A DNA stretch of 64,000 bases, from assembly GCA_036824465.1 (NCBI GenBank), contig DAITAC010000009.1:10230-74229 (forward strand). Direction: 5' to 3'. This document shows positions 1 to 8,720 of this stretch, piece after piece. A program made the position numbers and the translations under genes. Position 1 is the stretch's first letter. Each line of letters opens with the position of its first letter. The notes under the pieces are model-generated. The model had not been told where the DNA came from. It ran no database searches and saw nothing but the letters and a program-made list of their open reading frames with translations. The DNA comes from JAKOQB01 sp036824465. GTDB lineage: Bacteria > Pseudomonadota > Gammaproteobacteria > Burkholderiales > Burkholderiaceae_F.

Positions 1-647
1 TCGATCATCTTCCGCAGGCGGGAAATCTGCACGTCGAGCGAACGATCGAACGCCTCGTACTCGCGCCCGCGCGCCATTTCCATCAGTTTCTCGCGTGACA
101 GTGGCGTGCGCGGAAAACGCGCAAAGACCTTGAGCACCGCGAACTCGCCAGTGGTCAGTGGCATCGGTTCGCCGTTCTTCGTCAGCGTCCGCGTGGCCAG
201 GTCGAGGACGAACTCCCCGAACTCGACCGTCTTCGGCTCCTGCGACGGCGCGCCGGGCGCCTCGTCCGTGCCTTTGCGGCGCAGAACTGCGTTGATGCGC
301 GCAAGCAACTCGCGCGGGTTGAACGGCTTGGGCAGGTAATCGTCGGCGCCCATCTCGAGGCCCACGATACGGTCGACATCCTCGCCTTTCGCAGTGAGCA
401 TGATGATCGGCGTGGTTTCGTTGGCACCGCGCAGCCGGCGCAGGATCGACAGGCCATCCTCGCCCGGCAGCATCAGGTCAAGGATCAGTACGTCGAAGCG
501 CTCGCGCAGCCACAGCTTGTTCATGGCCTGGCCGCTTTCCGCCGTGTACACGGTGAATCCGTTGTCGGTCAGATACCGGCGCAGCAAGTCGCGCAGCCGG
601 GGATCATCGTCGACGACAAGAACTTTCGAAGGACCGGAGCGGTGCAT
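1..647 (-). CDS. ompR: OmpR-family response regulator (C-terminus cut by window edge)
   Basis: Two-component response regulator, 215 codons visible, running off the left edge. The N-terminal receiver domain (about residues 8-122) has the acidic cluster VVDDD, the phospho-acceptor D57 in LILDLMLPGEDG, T85 in MLTAKGED and K107 in YLPKPF. A winged-helix DNA-binding domain follows from about residue 135 and its end lies outside the window. ADDYLPKPFNPRELLARI is very close to enterobacterial OmpR, so an osmolarity or envelope regulator is likely. A partner EnvZ kinase would be expected to the left. The ATG at 645-647 places the receiver domain 7 residues in, as usual. It is divergent from the next gene across 153 bases. 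Family is certain; the OmpR name is likely. Confidence 0.9.
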   Translation of the reverse strand, partial: MHRSGPSKVLVVDDDPRLRDLLRRYLTDNGFTVYTAESGQAMNKLWLRERFDVLILDLMLPGEDGLSILRRLRGANETTPIIMLTAKGEDVDRIVGLEMGADDYLPKPFNPRELLARINAVLRRKGTDEAPGAPSQEPKTVEFGEFVLDLATRTLTKNGEPMPLTTGEFAVLKVFARFPRTPLSREKLMEMARGREYEAFDRSLDVQISRLRKMI

Positions 648-800
648 GTTGAGAATCCAGGTTCAGCCGGTTGCGATGCTAAGGAGCGACAACGGGGGCT
701 GGCTTGCGACCCACAAAGTGTTACAGAATTTACCGCGACTGCGGCCGGTTTTCGTCCCGGATTGAAGCCTTCCCGGCGTTGAGCGCCTAACATTCGCACC

Positions 801-1289
801 ATGCTTGGATTCAAAATGCGCTTTCGCGCCGTCGTCGCCGCCATCCTGCTGCTGTCTGCAGCGGGCGGTCTGCACGCGCAAACCGCACGCGACGAAGCAT
901 GGCGCAACATGACGCCAGACCAGCGCGAGAACCTGTGGCAATCGATGTCGCCGCAGCAGCGCTCCGATTTCTGGCGTCGGCTGACACCGGAACAGCGCCA
1001 GTCGATCCGTCAGCAGATGTCTCCTGAGCAGCGGGATGCCATGCGCCAGCGGATGATGGATGAACGCCAACGGCGCATGCAGCAGCAGCCCGCTGGGCCA
1101 GCACCCGAAGCGGCCGCTCCGGTGATGCCGGGGACGGCGTTTGCGCCGGGCATGGGCCCGGGTCCGCGCCGACTGTCGCCCGAGGAACGCCAGAAACTGC
1201 GCGAGCAGGTACAGGAATCGACGCGCGATCTGCGCGAATCGCCACGTCCGCGCGCGTGGATGGAGCGCCGCCGGAACCGCGAGCGCTGA
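801..1289 (+). CDS. Small exported protein with repeated MxPxQR motif (DUF3106-like)
   Basis: A protein of 162 aa with an N-terminal signal peptide: a hydrophobic stretch followed by LHAQ, cleavage near residue 27. The mature part is built from imperfect repeats of about 15-16 residues, MTPDQRENLW, MSPQQRSDFW, LTPEQRQSIR and MSPEQRDAMR. A Pro/Ala-rich linker and another SPEERQKLR unit follow. This resembles the DUF3106 periplasmic proteins of Proteobacteria, whose function is not known. It is charged and likely helical, so a protein-binding or stress-sensing role is possible but unproven. ATG 801 is used; ATG 816 (MRFRAVV) would also leave a good signal peptide. It stands alone, divergent from the ompR-like gene. 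Confidence 0.72.
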   Translation: MLGFKMRFRAVVAAILLLSAAGGLHAQTARDEAWRNMTPDQRENLWQSMSPQQRSDFWRRLTPEQRQSIRQQMSPEQRDAMRQRMMDERQRRMQQQPAGPAPEAAAPVMPGTAFAPGMGPGPRRLSPEERQKLREQVQESTRDLRESPRPRAWMERRRNRER

Positions 1290-1525
1290 TCCGTCGCTGA
1301 ACGGTTAGCATCGTCCCGACCTGGAACCTGCGCTTTCAGTCTGACCGGCTCAATGCCGTACGGGTTCGAGACCGACGCCGGCCTGCGTGCGATCGTCGAT
1401 TGCTCCGGCGCTCGATCGGCGATGGCAGCAGGCTTGCCGGTTCTCGATGCGTGAGCAATGTTCGACTGCGACTTCGAGACGGCGGGCCTCACGCGCGGCT
1501 CAAGGCTGCAGGCGGACCACACCGC

Positions 1526-1531
1526 TAGAAT
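1526..1531 (+). promoter_or_regulatory. Possible -10 element upstream of tsaB
   Basis: TAGAAT lies about 20-30 bases before the tsaB start candidates and matches five of six sigma-70 -10 positions. No convincing -35 hexamer is found 16-18 bases upstream, so this is only a weak promoter call. The rest of the 1290-1551 gap shows nothing else that I can name. Confidence 0.3.
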
Positions 1532-1563
1532 CTTCTTGCAGTTGCGCATTGATGCGCGACGCA

Positions 1564-2292
1564 ATGTGCGTGACGCAACCCTTGCTTCCGACAATCCTGG
1601 CGATCGATACTGCGGCCGATGTCTGTTCGGTCGCGCTGCTGCGTGCGGGCGAAATCACCGAGCGATCCGAGCGCGTCGGTCACCGGCATTCGGAGCGCGT
1701 GCTGCCGATGGTGGAGGCGATGCTTGCCGACGCGGAGATCGAGCTGGCAGACTGCGACGCGCTGGCTTTTGGCGCGGGACCGGGAGCGTTCACGGGTCTG
1801 CGGATCGCGTGCGGCATCGTCCAGGGCCTGGCCTACGGAGCGGGAAAGCCGGTCATCGCGGTCGGTAATCTCGAGGCGCTGGCCGCGGCAGCGCTGCGGC
1901 AATACCCGAAGGCGGGCCGATTGCTGTGCGCCAACGACGCGCGGATGCGCGAAGCCTATTGCGCTGTCTATGACCGGGAAGGCGACCGGCCAGTCGAGCG
2001 CGCTGCGCCTGCGCTGGTGGCGGCCGCGGATCTCGCGGCGCTGGTCGAGCACTGGGCACCCGATCTGGTTGTCGGAGACGTAGCGACGGCTTTCGCAGAT
2101 GCGTTGGCGGCCGTCGACTCCACGCGGCTTATTTCGATGTGTGCCGGCGCGGCCGCAATTGCTGCCTGTGCCCTGCCGCGCTGGAAGTCTGAGGAGTGCA
2201 TGGCCCCGGCGCTGGCCGCGCCCCTGTATGTGCGTGATCATGTGGCATCGACGATCGACGAGCGCCGCGCGGTGCGCGGGCAAACGCCATGA
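1564..2292 (+). CDS. tsaB: tRNA threonylcarbamoyladenosine biosynthesis protein TsaB
   Basis: Non-catalytic ASKHA-fold subunit that scaffolds TsaD and TsaE in making the t6A37 modification of ANN-decoding tRNAs. Visible are the N-terminal strand ILAIDTA, the conserved RHSERVLPMV segment and the signature GPGAFTGLRIACGI, all typical of TsaB. Length is 242 aa, a little above the E. coli protein. ATG 1564 puts eight residues before the ILAIDTA strand; ATG 1552 is an alternative. The frame stays open further upstream, but that part is Arg/Ser-rich and unlike the family. The stop overlaps the rimI start (ATGA), so the two are co-translated; the tsaB-rimI pairing is widespread. tsaD and tsaE are not in the window. 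Confidence 0.9.
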   Translation: MCVTQPLLPTILAIDTAADVCSVALLRAGEITERSERVGHRHSERVLPMVEAMLADAEIELADCDALAFGAGPGAFTGLRIACGIVQGLAYGAGKPVIAVGNLEALAAAALRQYPKAGRLLCANDARMREAYCAVYDREGDRPVERAAPALVAAADLAALVEHWAPDLVVGDVATAFADALAAVDSTRLISMCAGAAAIAACALPRWKSEECMAPALAAPLYVRDHVASTIDERRAVRGQTP

Positions 2293-2756
2293 GCGCCGTC
2301 ATTCGTCCGGCTGAAGACCGGTTTGCACCGATGCGCGCGGACGAGATCGACGAGATCGTCACGATCGAAAACGACCTGTATCCGTTTCCGTGGACGCGCG
2401 GGAATTTTCGCGACTCGCTCAGCGCCGGCTACAGTGCATGGACATTGCGCGCTGCCCGCGGCGAGCTGATTGCTTACGCGGTGGTGATGATCGCGCTCGA
2501 CGAGGCGCATCTGCTCAATCTGTCAGTCGCGCGCAGCTTTCAGCGCTGCGGCCAGGGCTGGCGGATGCTGGATTTGATGGCGGCGAACGCTCGCGATCAC
2601 GGCGCGCGCTCGATGCTGCTGGAAGTGCGGCCGAGCAATGTCACGGGGCAGCGACTGTATGCCGGCTATGGCTTCGAACAGATTGGCCGGCGCCGCGATT
2701 ACTACCCTGCGGTCGGAGGGCGCGAGGACGCTGTCGTGATGCGCATCGCGCTATGA
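2289..2756 (+). CDS. rimI: Ribosomal protein S18-alanine N-acetyltransferase RimI
   Basis: GNAT-family acetyltransferase of 155 aa that acetylates the N-terminal alanine of ribosomal protein S18 using acetyl-CoA. Motifs include the WTRGNF segment near residue 37 and the LLNLSV strand. The pyrophosphate-binding loop is SFQRCGQGWRML, and LEVRPSN is followed by RLYAGYGF, where the family has its catalytic Glu and Tyr. The loop reads RCGQGW rather than the commoner RRGxGR or RRGxGS. It overlaps tsaB by four bases and is followed after ten bases by the uracil-DNA glycosylase gene. This suggests one tsaB-rimI-UDG transcript. Confidence 0.9.
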   Translation: MSAVIRPAEDRFAPMRADEIDEIVTIENDLYPFPWTRGNFRDSLSAGYSAWTLRAARGELIAYAVVMIALDEAHLLNLSVARSFQRCGQGWRMLDLMAANARDHGARSMLLEVRPSNVTGQRLYAGYGFEQIGRRRDYYPAVGGREDAVVMRIAL

Positions 2757-2766
2757 AAACCTCTTC

Positions 2767-3513
2767 ATGACGCTTGATCCGCGCCGCGCGCGTCGATGGG
2801 ACGCGATGAATCTCGGGCCACGATGGCTTTCGCATGGTTTGCCTGCCGCGGCGGAGCCCTCGGTCGGCGCCGTGACCGGCCTGCCGTTGCTGCCCGAATC
2901 CTCGGCGGACGCACGGGTCGATTCGATTCGACGCATGGACTGGGATTCGCTCGAGCGGGCCGTTACCGGTTGCACGGCGTGTGCCCTGTGCCAGTCGCGC
3001 AAGCAGACGGTCTTTGGAGTCGGCAACAGGCATGCGCACTGGATGCTTGTTGGTGAAGCACCGGGCGCCGAGGAGGACGCGAAGGGCGAGCCCTTCGTCG
3101 GACAGGCGGGACGCCTGCTCGACAACATGCTGGCGGCCGCCGGACTGTCGCGCACCGGCGTCGATTCGCATGCGGTCTACATCGCCAATGTGCTCAAGTG
3201 CCGACCACCCGGCAACCGCAATCCTGAGCTGGGCGAGGTGGCGCTGTGCGAGCCGTTCCTGCTGCGGCAGGTGGCGCTGATCCAGCCGAAACTCATCGTC
3301 GTGATGGGTCGCTTCGCGGCGCAGTCTCTGCTGGGCACCGAAGCGACGATCGCCAGTCTGCGTGGGCACGTGCATTCGATACGAGTCGACGATCGTGCGA
3401 TTCCGGTGGTGGTCACCTACCACCCGGCGTATCTGCTGCGCAACCTTGCCGACAAATCGAAATCCTGGGCCGATCTATGCCTGGCGCAGGAGGTTTACGC
3501 GCGGGCGGGCTAA
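2767..3513 (+). CDS. Uracil-DNA glycosylase, family 4 (Fe-S type)
   Basis: Removes uracil from DNA produced by cytosine deamination. The family 4 motif GEAPGAEEDAKGEPFVG is present. So are the likely [4Fe-4S] ligands: a CTACALC cluster, the Cys in LKCRPPGNRNP and the Cys in ALCEPFL. The C-terminal TYHPAYLLRN closes the active site. Length is 248 aa with about 65 extra N-terminal residues, Pro/Ala-rich and probably flexible, before the catalytic core. Such extensions occur in betaproteobacterial members. The start could lie further inside, for example at the Met before NLGPRW. The 3' end overlaps the convergent lplT gene by four bases. Confidence 0.9.
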   Translation: MTLDPRRARRWDAMNLGPRWLSHGLPAAAEPSVGAVTGLPLLPESSADARVDSIRRMDWDSLERAVTGCTACALCQSRKQTVFGVGNRHAHWMLVGEAPGAEEDAKGEPFVGQAGRLLDNMLAAAGLSRTGVDSHAVYIANVLKCRPPGNRNPELGEVALCEPFLLRQVALIQPKLIVVMGRFAAQSLLGTEATIASLRGHVHSIRVDDRAIPVVVTYHPAYLLRNLADKSKSWADLCLAQEVYARAG

Positions 3514-3522
3514 TGCCCGCGC
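3499..3522. terminator. Hairpin across the convergent UDG/lplT stop codons
   Basis: GCGCGGGC (3499-3506) and GCCCGCGC (3515-3522) form a perfect 8-bp stem with an 8-base loop that contains both stop codons. There is no T-tract on either side, so intrinsic termination would be weak. It could still act as a bidirectional barrier or as 3'-end protection. Confidence 0.35.
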
Positions 3523-4832
3523 CGGGCCTCGCCGATCAGCGAAACTGAGTCGAACTGGCGCTGGTTGTAATGGTGACGCAGCAGGATCAGTGTCATCACC
3601 ACCGCGACAAAGAAACCAAACATCACGATGATCGTTTCGACGCGCAGATCGAGCCAGACCAGCGTTGCGTAGATGCCAAGCATCACGAGTATGTTCAGAT
3701 TCTCGTTGAAGTTCTGCACCGCGATCGAATGACCTGCTGACAGCAGCACGTGACCGCGGTGCTGGAGCAGCGCATTCATCGGCACCACGAAATAGCCAGC
3801 CAGCGCGCCAACGACGATCATCAAGGCCGAAGCCACCATGACCGCCGGGCTCAACTGCAGCACGCCGAATGACATGCCGCCGCCGCGCAGCGGTGCGAAG
3901 TCAATCAGCGCCATCGCGATCACGACCATGCCCATGGCAATCCCGACCGGCAGCACCGACAGGGATCGCCTCAGGGTGACGCGTGCGGCCGCCCATACTG
4001 AACCAATGGCAATGCCAACCGCAACCACCGCCTGCATGATGGCTCCCTGGGACAGCGACAGGCCGAGCACCTGTTCACACCATTTGAGGATGATGAACTG
4101 CAGGGTCGCGCCGGCGCCCCAGAAGAGCGTCGTCACGGCGAGCGAGATCTGGCCCAGCTTGTCGCGCCACAGGGTGGCTAGGCAATGGCCGAAATCGAGG
4201 ATCAGCCGCCATGGCGAACGTTCCTGCCTTGGGTAGCGCGCGCCGGTGTCGGGAATGCGCGTATTGATGTAGGCGGCGGTCACATACATCAGCACGATCA
4301 CGCCAATCGCCGCTTCGCCCGCCTGGTCGATATCGAAATCGAGCATCGGAACATCAAGCGCGATCAGCGATGCCGCGACCCGCGGTGACACCAGCACGCC
4401 TCCGACGACAAATCCAAGAATGATCGAACCCACGGTCAGCCCCTCGATCCAGCCGTTGGCGATCACCAGCTTTTCCGGTGGCAGCAGCTCGGTCAGGATG
4501 CCGTACTTCGCCGGCGAGTATGCGGCCGCACCCAGGCCGACCACCGCGTAGGCTGCCAGCGGGTGCACGCCGAACAGCATCGAGAGGCAGCCGACAATCT
4601 TGATGCCGTTGGTGATCAGCATCACGCGTCCCTTTGGCATCGAATCGGCAAATGCGCCGACGAAAGCAGCCAGCATCACGTACGACACGAAGAAGAACAG
4701 CTTCAGCATCGGCGTCATCCACTCCGGCGCGCTGATGTCGCGCAACAGGGCGATGGCGGCGATCAGCAGCGCGTTGTCGGCCAGCGATGAGAAGAACTGC
4801 GCGGCCATGATGACGTAAAAGCCGCGCTTCAT
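3510..4832 (-). CDS. lplT: Lysophospholipid transporter LplT (MFS)
   Basis: Inner-membrane carrier that flips lysophospholipids to the cytoplasmic side for re-acylation. It is a major-facilitator protein of 440 aa with about 12 hydrophobic segments. The start MKRGFYVIMAAQFFSSLADNA is typical of LplT, with the ADNALLIAA segment at the first helix. The MFS loop between helices 2 and 3 is ADSMPKGRVM. In E. coli lplT is paired with aas, the acyltransferase; no aas is found here. The gene is convergent with UDG and divergent from alr across about 120 bases that must hold both promoters. Confidence 0.9.
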   Translation of the reverse strand: MKRGFYVIMAAQFFSSLADNALLIAAIALLRDISAPEWMTPMLKLFFFVSYVMLAAFVGAFADSMPKGRVMLITNGIKIVGCLSMLFGVHPLAAYAVVGLGAAAYSPAKYGILTELLPPEKLVIANGWIEGLTVGSIILGFVVGGVLVSPRVAASLIALDVPMLDFDIDQAGEAAIGVIVLMYVTAAYINTRIPDTGARYPRQERSPWRLILDFGHCLATLWRDKLGQISLAVTTLFWGAGATLQFIILKWCEQVLGLSLSQGAIMQAVVAVGIAIGSVWAAARVTLRRSLSVLPVGIAMGMVVIAMALIDFAPLRGGGMSFGVLQLSPAVMVASALMIVVGALAGYFVVPMNALLQHRGHVLLSAGHSIAVQNFNENLNILVMLGIYATLVWLDLRVETIIVMFGFFVAVVMTLILLRHHYNQRQFDSVSLIGEARRGH

Positions 4833-4954
4833 TTCAGAAGAGGGTGACGCTTGATGGGCAAGATCGGTTCGGCCTGAGGGAGCGCGGGCGTTATATCACG
4901 CAGCCGCTTGTTTACCTTCGACACGGTGCAGCACGGGTCGTTATGCTTGTTGCC

Positions 4955-6034
4955 ATGCCGCGACCAATCCGAGCCACCATCGACCTCGCCGCGCTGCGCC
5001 ATAACCTCGAGCGCGCCCGCTCGCTCGCCAGCGATCGAAAGGTCTGGGCGGTGATCAAGGCCAACGCCTATGGCCATGGCATTGAGCGCGCGGTGCGTGC
5101 GTTTGCCGCCGCGGACGGGCTCGCGTTGCTGGATCTTGACGAGGCGCAGCGCGCGCGCGACGCGGGTTGGCACAAGCCGATCCTGCTGCTCGAAGGGTTC
5201 TTCGAACCGCGCGACCTTGACGTTGTCGAGGCCCTGAGCCTGACGAGTGTCGTGCACCAGGCCGAACAGGTCGACATGCTGGCTTCGCATCGGCCCGGTC
5301 GCCCGCTCGACGTGTACGTCAAGCTCAACACCGGCATGAACCGACTCGGCTTCGGTGCGGATGCGATGCAAATTGTTGGTCAGTTGCAATCACTGCCGCA
5401 CGTGCAGGTTGCGTCCTTGATGATGCACTTTGCCAACGCCGATCGTCCGGGGACGGGTCCCGCGGACGTGGCGGAACAGGGGAGCGCCTTTGCCGCCGCC
5501 ACGCGTGGCTGGCGCGGCGCTGTGTGTCTGGCCAACTCGGCGGCACTCTTTCTTCGCTCCGATGTGCGCGGCGACGCGGTACGACCCGGCATCGCGCTGT
5601 ACGGCGCGACCCCCCAGGTTGGATTGCCCGCGGCGCGGCTCGGACTGCGACCAGCAATGATTCTTCGATCGCGCATTCTGGCCACGCAAAGGCTGCGCGC
5701 GGGTGATGCAGTCGGCTACGGCAGCCGCTGGATTGCAAAGCGCGATGCGCGCATCGGCATCGTCGCCGCAGGGTATGCGGACGGCTATCCGCGCGTTGCG
5801 CCGGACGGCACCCCGGTGTGGGCTGCCGGGTCGCGCGTCCCGCTGATCGGGCGCGTGTCGATGGACATGATCACGGTCGACCTCACCGACGCGCCGCAGG
5901 CCGATGCCGGTGCAGAGGTCGAGCTGTGGGGCCAGCACGTGCCGATCGATGAGGTCGCCGAACGGGCTGGCACCGTCGGCTATGAACTGATGTGCGCGCT
6001 GGCGCGTCGGGTGCCGGTGGACGAGACCGTTTGA
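4955..6034 (+). CDS. alr: Alanine racemase
   Basis: PLP enzyme that interconverts L- and D-alanine for peptidoglycan. The PLP-binding lysine is K35 in AVIKANAYGHG, and the catalytic tyrosine of the other subunit is Y255 in AVGYGSRW. IGRVSMDMITVDL and the C-terminal barrel complete the family pattern. With ATG 4955 (MPRPIRATIDL) the protein is 359 aa, the usual length. ATG 4943 and an extension to 4844 are possible, but the extra residues do not resemble the family. It is followed by radA after six bases, a common Burkholderiales arrangement. D-alanine made here could also be a substrate for the D-amino-acid dehydrogenase at 23.2 kb. Confidence 0.94.
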   Translation: MPRPIRATIDLAALRHNLERARSLASDRKVWAVIKANAYGHGIERAVRAFAAADGLALLDLDEAQRARDAGWHKPILLLEGFFEPRDLDVVEALSLTSVVHQAEQVDMLASHRPGRPLDVYVKLNTGMNRLGFGADAMQIVGQLQSLPHVQVASLMMHFANADRPGTGPADVAEQGSAFAAATRGWRGAVCLANSAALFLRSDVRGDAVRPGIALYGATPQVGLPAARLGLRPAMILRSRILATQRLRAGDAVGYGSRWIAKRDARIGIVAAGYADGYPRVAPDGTPVWAAGSRVPLIGRVSMDMITVDLTDAPQADAGAEVELWGQHVPIDEVAERAGTVGYELMCALARRVPVDETV

Positions 6035-6040
6035 CGCGAC

Positions 6041-7411
6041 GTGGCGAAGATAAAGACCCAGTTTGTCTGCAGCGAGTGCGGCGGCGCAAGTCCGCGCTGG
6101 CAGGGGCAGTGCCCGCAATGCAACGCCTGGAACACGCTCGCCGAGGCGCGAGTCGAGGCGACGACCAATCGCCGCTACGCATCGCTGGTGCCCGCCGCGT
6201 CCGTTCAGACTCTGAGCGAGATCGAGGCGCGCGACGTGCCGCGCGTCTCGACGGGAATCGAGGAATTCGACCGTGTCCTGGGCGGTGGACTGGTCGAAGG
6301 CGGCGTCGTGTTGATCGGCGGTGATCCGGGAATCGGCAAATCAACGCTGCTGCTGCAGGCGCTTGCGGCGATGTCGGCGCAGCAGCGCGTGCTGTACATC
6401 AGCGGCGAGGAATCCGCCGGCCAGATCGCGCTGCGTGCGCGCCGGTTGGGTGTCGAAGGGAGAGAGGTTCGCTTCATGGCCGAGATCGACCTCGAGCGGA
6501 TTCTGGCCACGCTCGCGTCCGACAAACCGCAACTGGCGGTGATCGACTCGATTCAGACCCTGTATTGGAGCGAACTGCAGTCTGCGCCGGGATCGGTGGC
6601 GCAGGTGCGCGAATGCGCGGCGCAGCTGACGCGGGTGGCCAAGCAAAGCGGTATCAGCCTGGTGCTGGTCGGGCACGTGACGAAGGAGGGCGCGCTTGCC
6701 GGACCGCGCGTGCTGGAGCACATGGTCGACACGGTGCTGTACTTCGAAGGCGACACACATTCATCGTTCCGGCTGGTCCGCGCGTTCAAGAATCGTTTCG
6801 GCGCCGTCAACGAACTCGGCGTGTTCGCAATGACCGACCGTGGGCTGCGCGGTGTTTCGAATCCGTCGGCGCTGTTCCTTTCACAGCACGGTGAGGACGG
6901 CAAGGGTGGCACGGTGCCCGGCTCGTGTGTGCTTGTCACGCAGGAAGGGACGCGACCGTTGCTGGTGGAAGTCCAGGCGCTGGTGGACACTGCGCATGTG
7001 CCAAATCCGCGGCGCCTTTCTGTCGGGCTTGAGCCGCAACGGCTCGCGATGTTGCTTGCGGTTCTGCACCGGCACGCAGGTGTTGCGACGTTCGACCAGG
7101 ACGTATTCGTCAACGCGGTCGGCGGCGTACGTATCCAGGAGCCGGCTGCCGATCTGGCGGTGCTGCTGTCGATCGTGTCGTCGATCCGCAATCGCGCGCT
7201 GCCGCGCGGATTGGTGGCATTCGGCGAGGTGGGACTGGCTGGCGAAATACGCCCGGCGCCGCGCGGGCAGGAGCGCTTGCGTGAAGCTGCCAAGCTGGGC
7301 TTTTCGCTTGCGCTGATACCTAAGGCGAACGCGCCGAAGCAGAAGATCGAAGGGCTGGAAATCGTCGCCGTCGATCGGCTTGACCAGGCGCTGGACCGAG
7401 TCAAACGCTAA
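6041..7411 (+). CDS. radA: DNA repair protein RadA
   Basis: RecA-like ATPase that drives branch migration during recombinational repair. The order is an N-terminal zinc finger (C10, C13, C24, C27), a RecA core with Walker A GGDPGIGKST near residue 95, the RadA-specific KNRFG motif, and a C-terminal Lon-protease-like domain. Length is 456 aa, as usual. The start is GTG at 6041, six bases after alr, so translation is probably coupled. The last 11 bases overlap the convergent hpnE gene. Confidence 0.95.
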   Translation: MAKIKTQFVCSECGGASPRWQGQCPQCNAWNTLAEARVEATTNRRYASLVPAASVQTLSEIEARDVPRVSTGIEEFDRVLGGGLVEGGVVLIGGDPGIGKSTLLLQALAAMSAQQRVLYISGEESAGQIALRARRLGVEGREVRFMAEIDLERILATLASDKPQLAVIDSIQTLYWSELQSAPGSVAQVRECAAQLTRVAKQSGISLVLVGHVTKEGALAGPRVLEHMVDTVLYFEGDTHSSFRLVRAFKNRFGAVNELGVFAMTDRGLRGVSNPSALFLSQHGEDGKGGTVPGSCVLVTQEGTRPLLVEVQALVDTAHVPNPRRLSVGLEPQRLAMLLAVLHRHAGVATFDQDVFVNAVGGVRIQEPAADLAVLLSIVSSIRNRALPRGLVAFGEVGLAGEIRPAPRGQERLREAAKLGFSLALIPKANAPKQKIEGLEIVAVDRLDQALDRVKR

Positions 7412-8720
7412 GCGCTGCGCGAGCCGCCTCGATGCCGGCGCGCACCGATCCCTCGATCGTGGACGGGTACGGACTGTCGGCCGCATCACCGGCGAGAAAC
7501 AGACCCGTGGCCGGCAATTCGGCGGCCGGCCTTCGCAACCCCGGACACGGCCTGATCGTCGCGCGCTTTTCGACCAGCAGGTAACCGGCGATCGGCATGG
7601 GCAGGGCAAAGTCATCGGCCATCTGGCACACGACAGCGGACAGCAGTTCATCACGACTGATTTCCAGGTGTGGACCGCTGCCACTGATGACGACAGCCAT
7701 CACGCCAGCGCAAGCGCTATCCAACGCGCCGCGGTTGAACACCCATTGGCCATAGCGCTGCCGGGACGGATCATCGTTCAGCACGAAGACTGGCGCTGGC
7801 AGGCGCGCGTCCGGCGGATAACGCAGATAGACCGTGGCGATCGGCACGCTTTCAATCGCTCCGAGTTGTTCGCAGATCGGGGCGAGCGCAGGCACGGCGG
7901 TGCTTTCGAGCAACGCGGACGCGGGAGCGGGCGGTAACGCCACGACAACGGCGTCCGCGTCGACCTTGCGGTCGCGCAACGTCAATGTCCATCCGCCGTG
8001 ATCGCGCGAACGCAGAACGGTCGCGGCATGGCGCAGCAGGACTTCTGCCCCCGCGCGTTGAAGTCTCCCGAGCGCCGCCGATGGAAACAGCGCCGACAGG
8101 TTGCAACGTGGTATCAGCATTTGAGAGTCAGCGGCAGTGGCCCCGAGCGATTCCTTCAGCACGTTGAGAAAGATCTGTGCCGAGGCTTCCCTCAACGGCA
8201 CGTTGAGCGCCGCCAGGCACAGCGGATTCCATATCAGGCGCTGTACCTCAGGTGTGGCAAAACGGAACAGCTCATCTGCGGCGACGTCCGCTGCAACCAT
8301 CCAGCCGCGGCGTTTCGACGCGATCAGGTCGCGCACGATTGAAGCTCGATCTGCAAGTGAAAATCCGCGCGCCGTCAGCAGCGCGGCGGCGAGGTGCCAG
8401 GGCGCGGGCCATCGACCTGCCCTGAGCGAATGACAGTCCGGGTAACGCAGTTCGAACGGAATGCGCAGCAGCAGCTGATCGGCGTCCAGTCCCACGCGTG
8501 CGATCAGTCGCAGCGTTTCGGAGTAGGCGCCGAGCAGCAGATGCTGTCCGTTGTCCAGCGCGTACGTCGCATCACCTAATTCGACATCGACGCGGCGCGC
8601 GCGACCACCGGGCTGCGGCGCAGCGTCGATCAATGTGACCTGCGCACCGCCGTCCTGCAAGGTGAGCGAACATGCCAGCCCGGACCAGCCGGCGCCGACG
8701 ACCGCGACGCGCCGGTTCAT
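7401..8720 (-). CDS. hpnE: Hydroxysqualene dehydroxylase HpnE
   Basis: FAD-dependent amine-oxidase-fold enzyme that reduces hydroxysqualene to squalene, the last step of the HpnCDE route. The N-terminal FAD site reads VAVVGAGWSGLACSLTL, followed by PQPGGRARR. The C-terminal FAD segment is GLFLAGDAADS. With ATG 8720 (MNRRVAVVG) it is 439 aa. The start overlaps the hpnD stop by four bases (ATGA), so the pair is coupled. The end overlaps the convergent radA by 11 bases. No squalene-hopene cyclase is visible, so the final product (hopanoid or other) cannot be read here. Confidence 0.9.
   Translation of the reverse strand: MNRRVAVVGAGWSGLACSLTLQDGGAQVTLIDAAPQPGGRARRVDVELGDATYALDNGQHLLLGAYSETLRLIARVGLDADQLLLRIPFELRYPDCHSLRAGRWPAPWHLAAALLTARGFSLADRASIVRDLIASKRRGWMVAADVAADELFRFATPEVQRLIWNPLCLAALNVPLREASAQIFLNVLKESLGATAADSQMLIPRCNLSALFPSAALGRLQRAGAEVLLRHAATVLRSRDHGGWTLTLRDRKVDADAVVVALPPAPASALLESTAVPALAPICEQLGAIESVPIATVYLRYPPDARLPAPVFVLNDDPSRQRYGQWVFNRGALDSACAGVMAVVISGSGPHLEISRDELLSAVVCQMADDFALPMPIAGYLLVEKRATIRPCPGLRRPAAELPATGLFLAGDAADSPYPSTIEGSVRAGIEAARAALSV

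Noticed and set aside
1387..1551. N-terminal extension of TsaB
   Set aside because: The extra residues are Arg/Ser/Cys-rich, cross a likely promoter element and are absent from the family.
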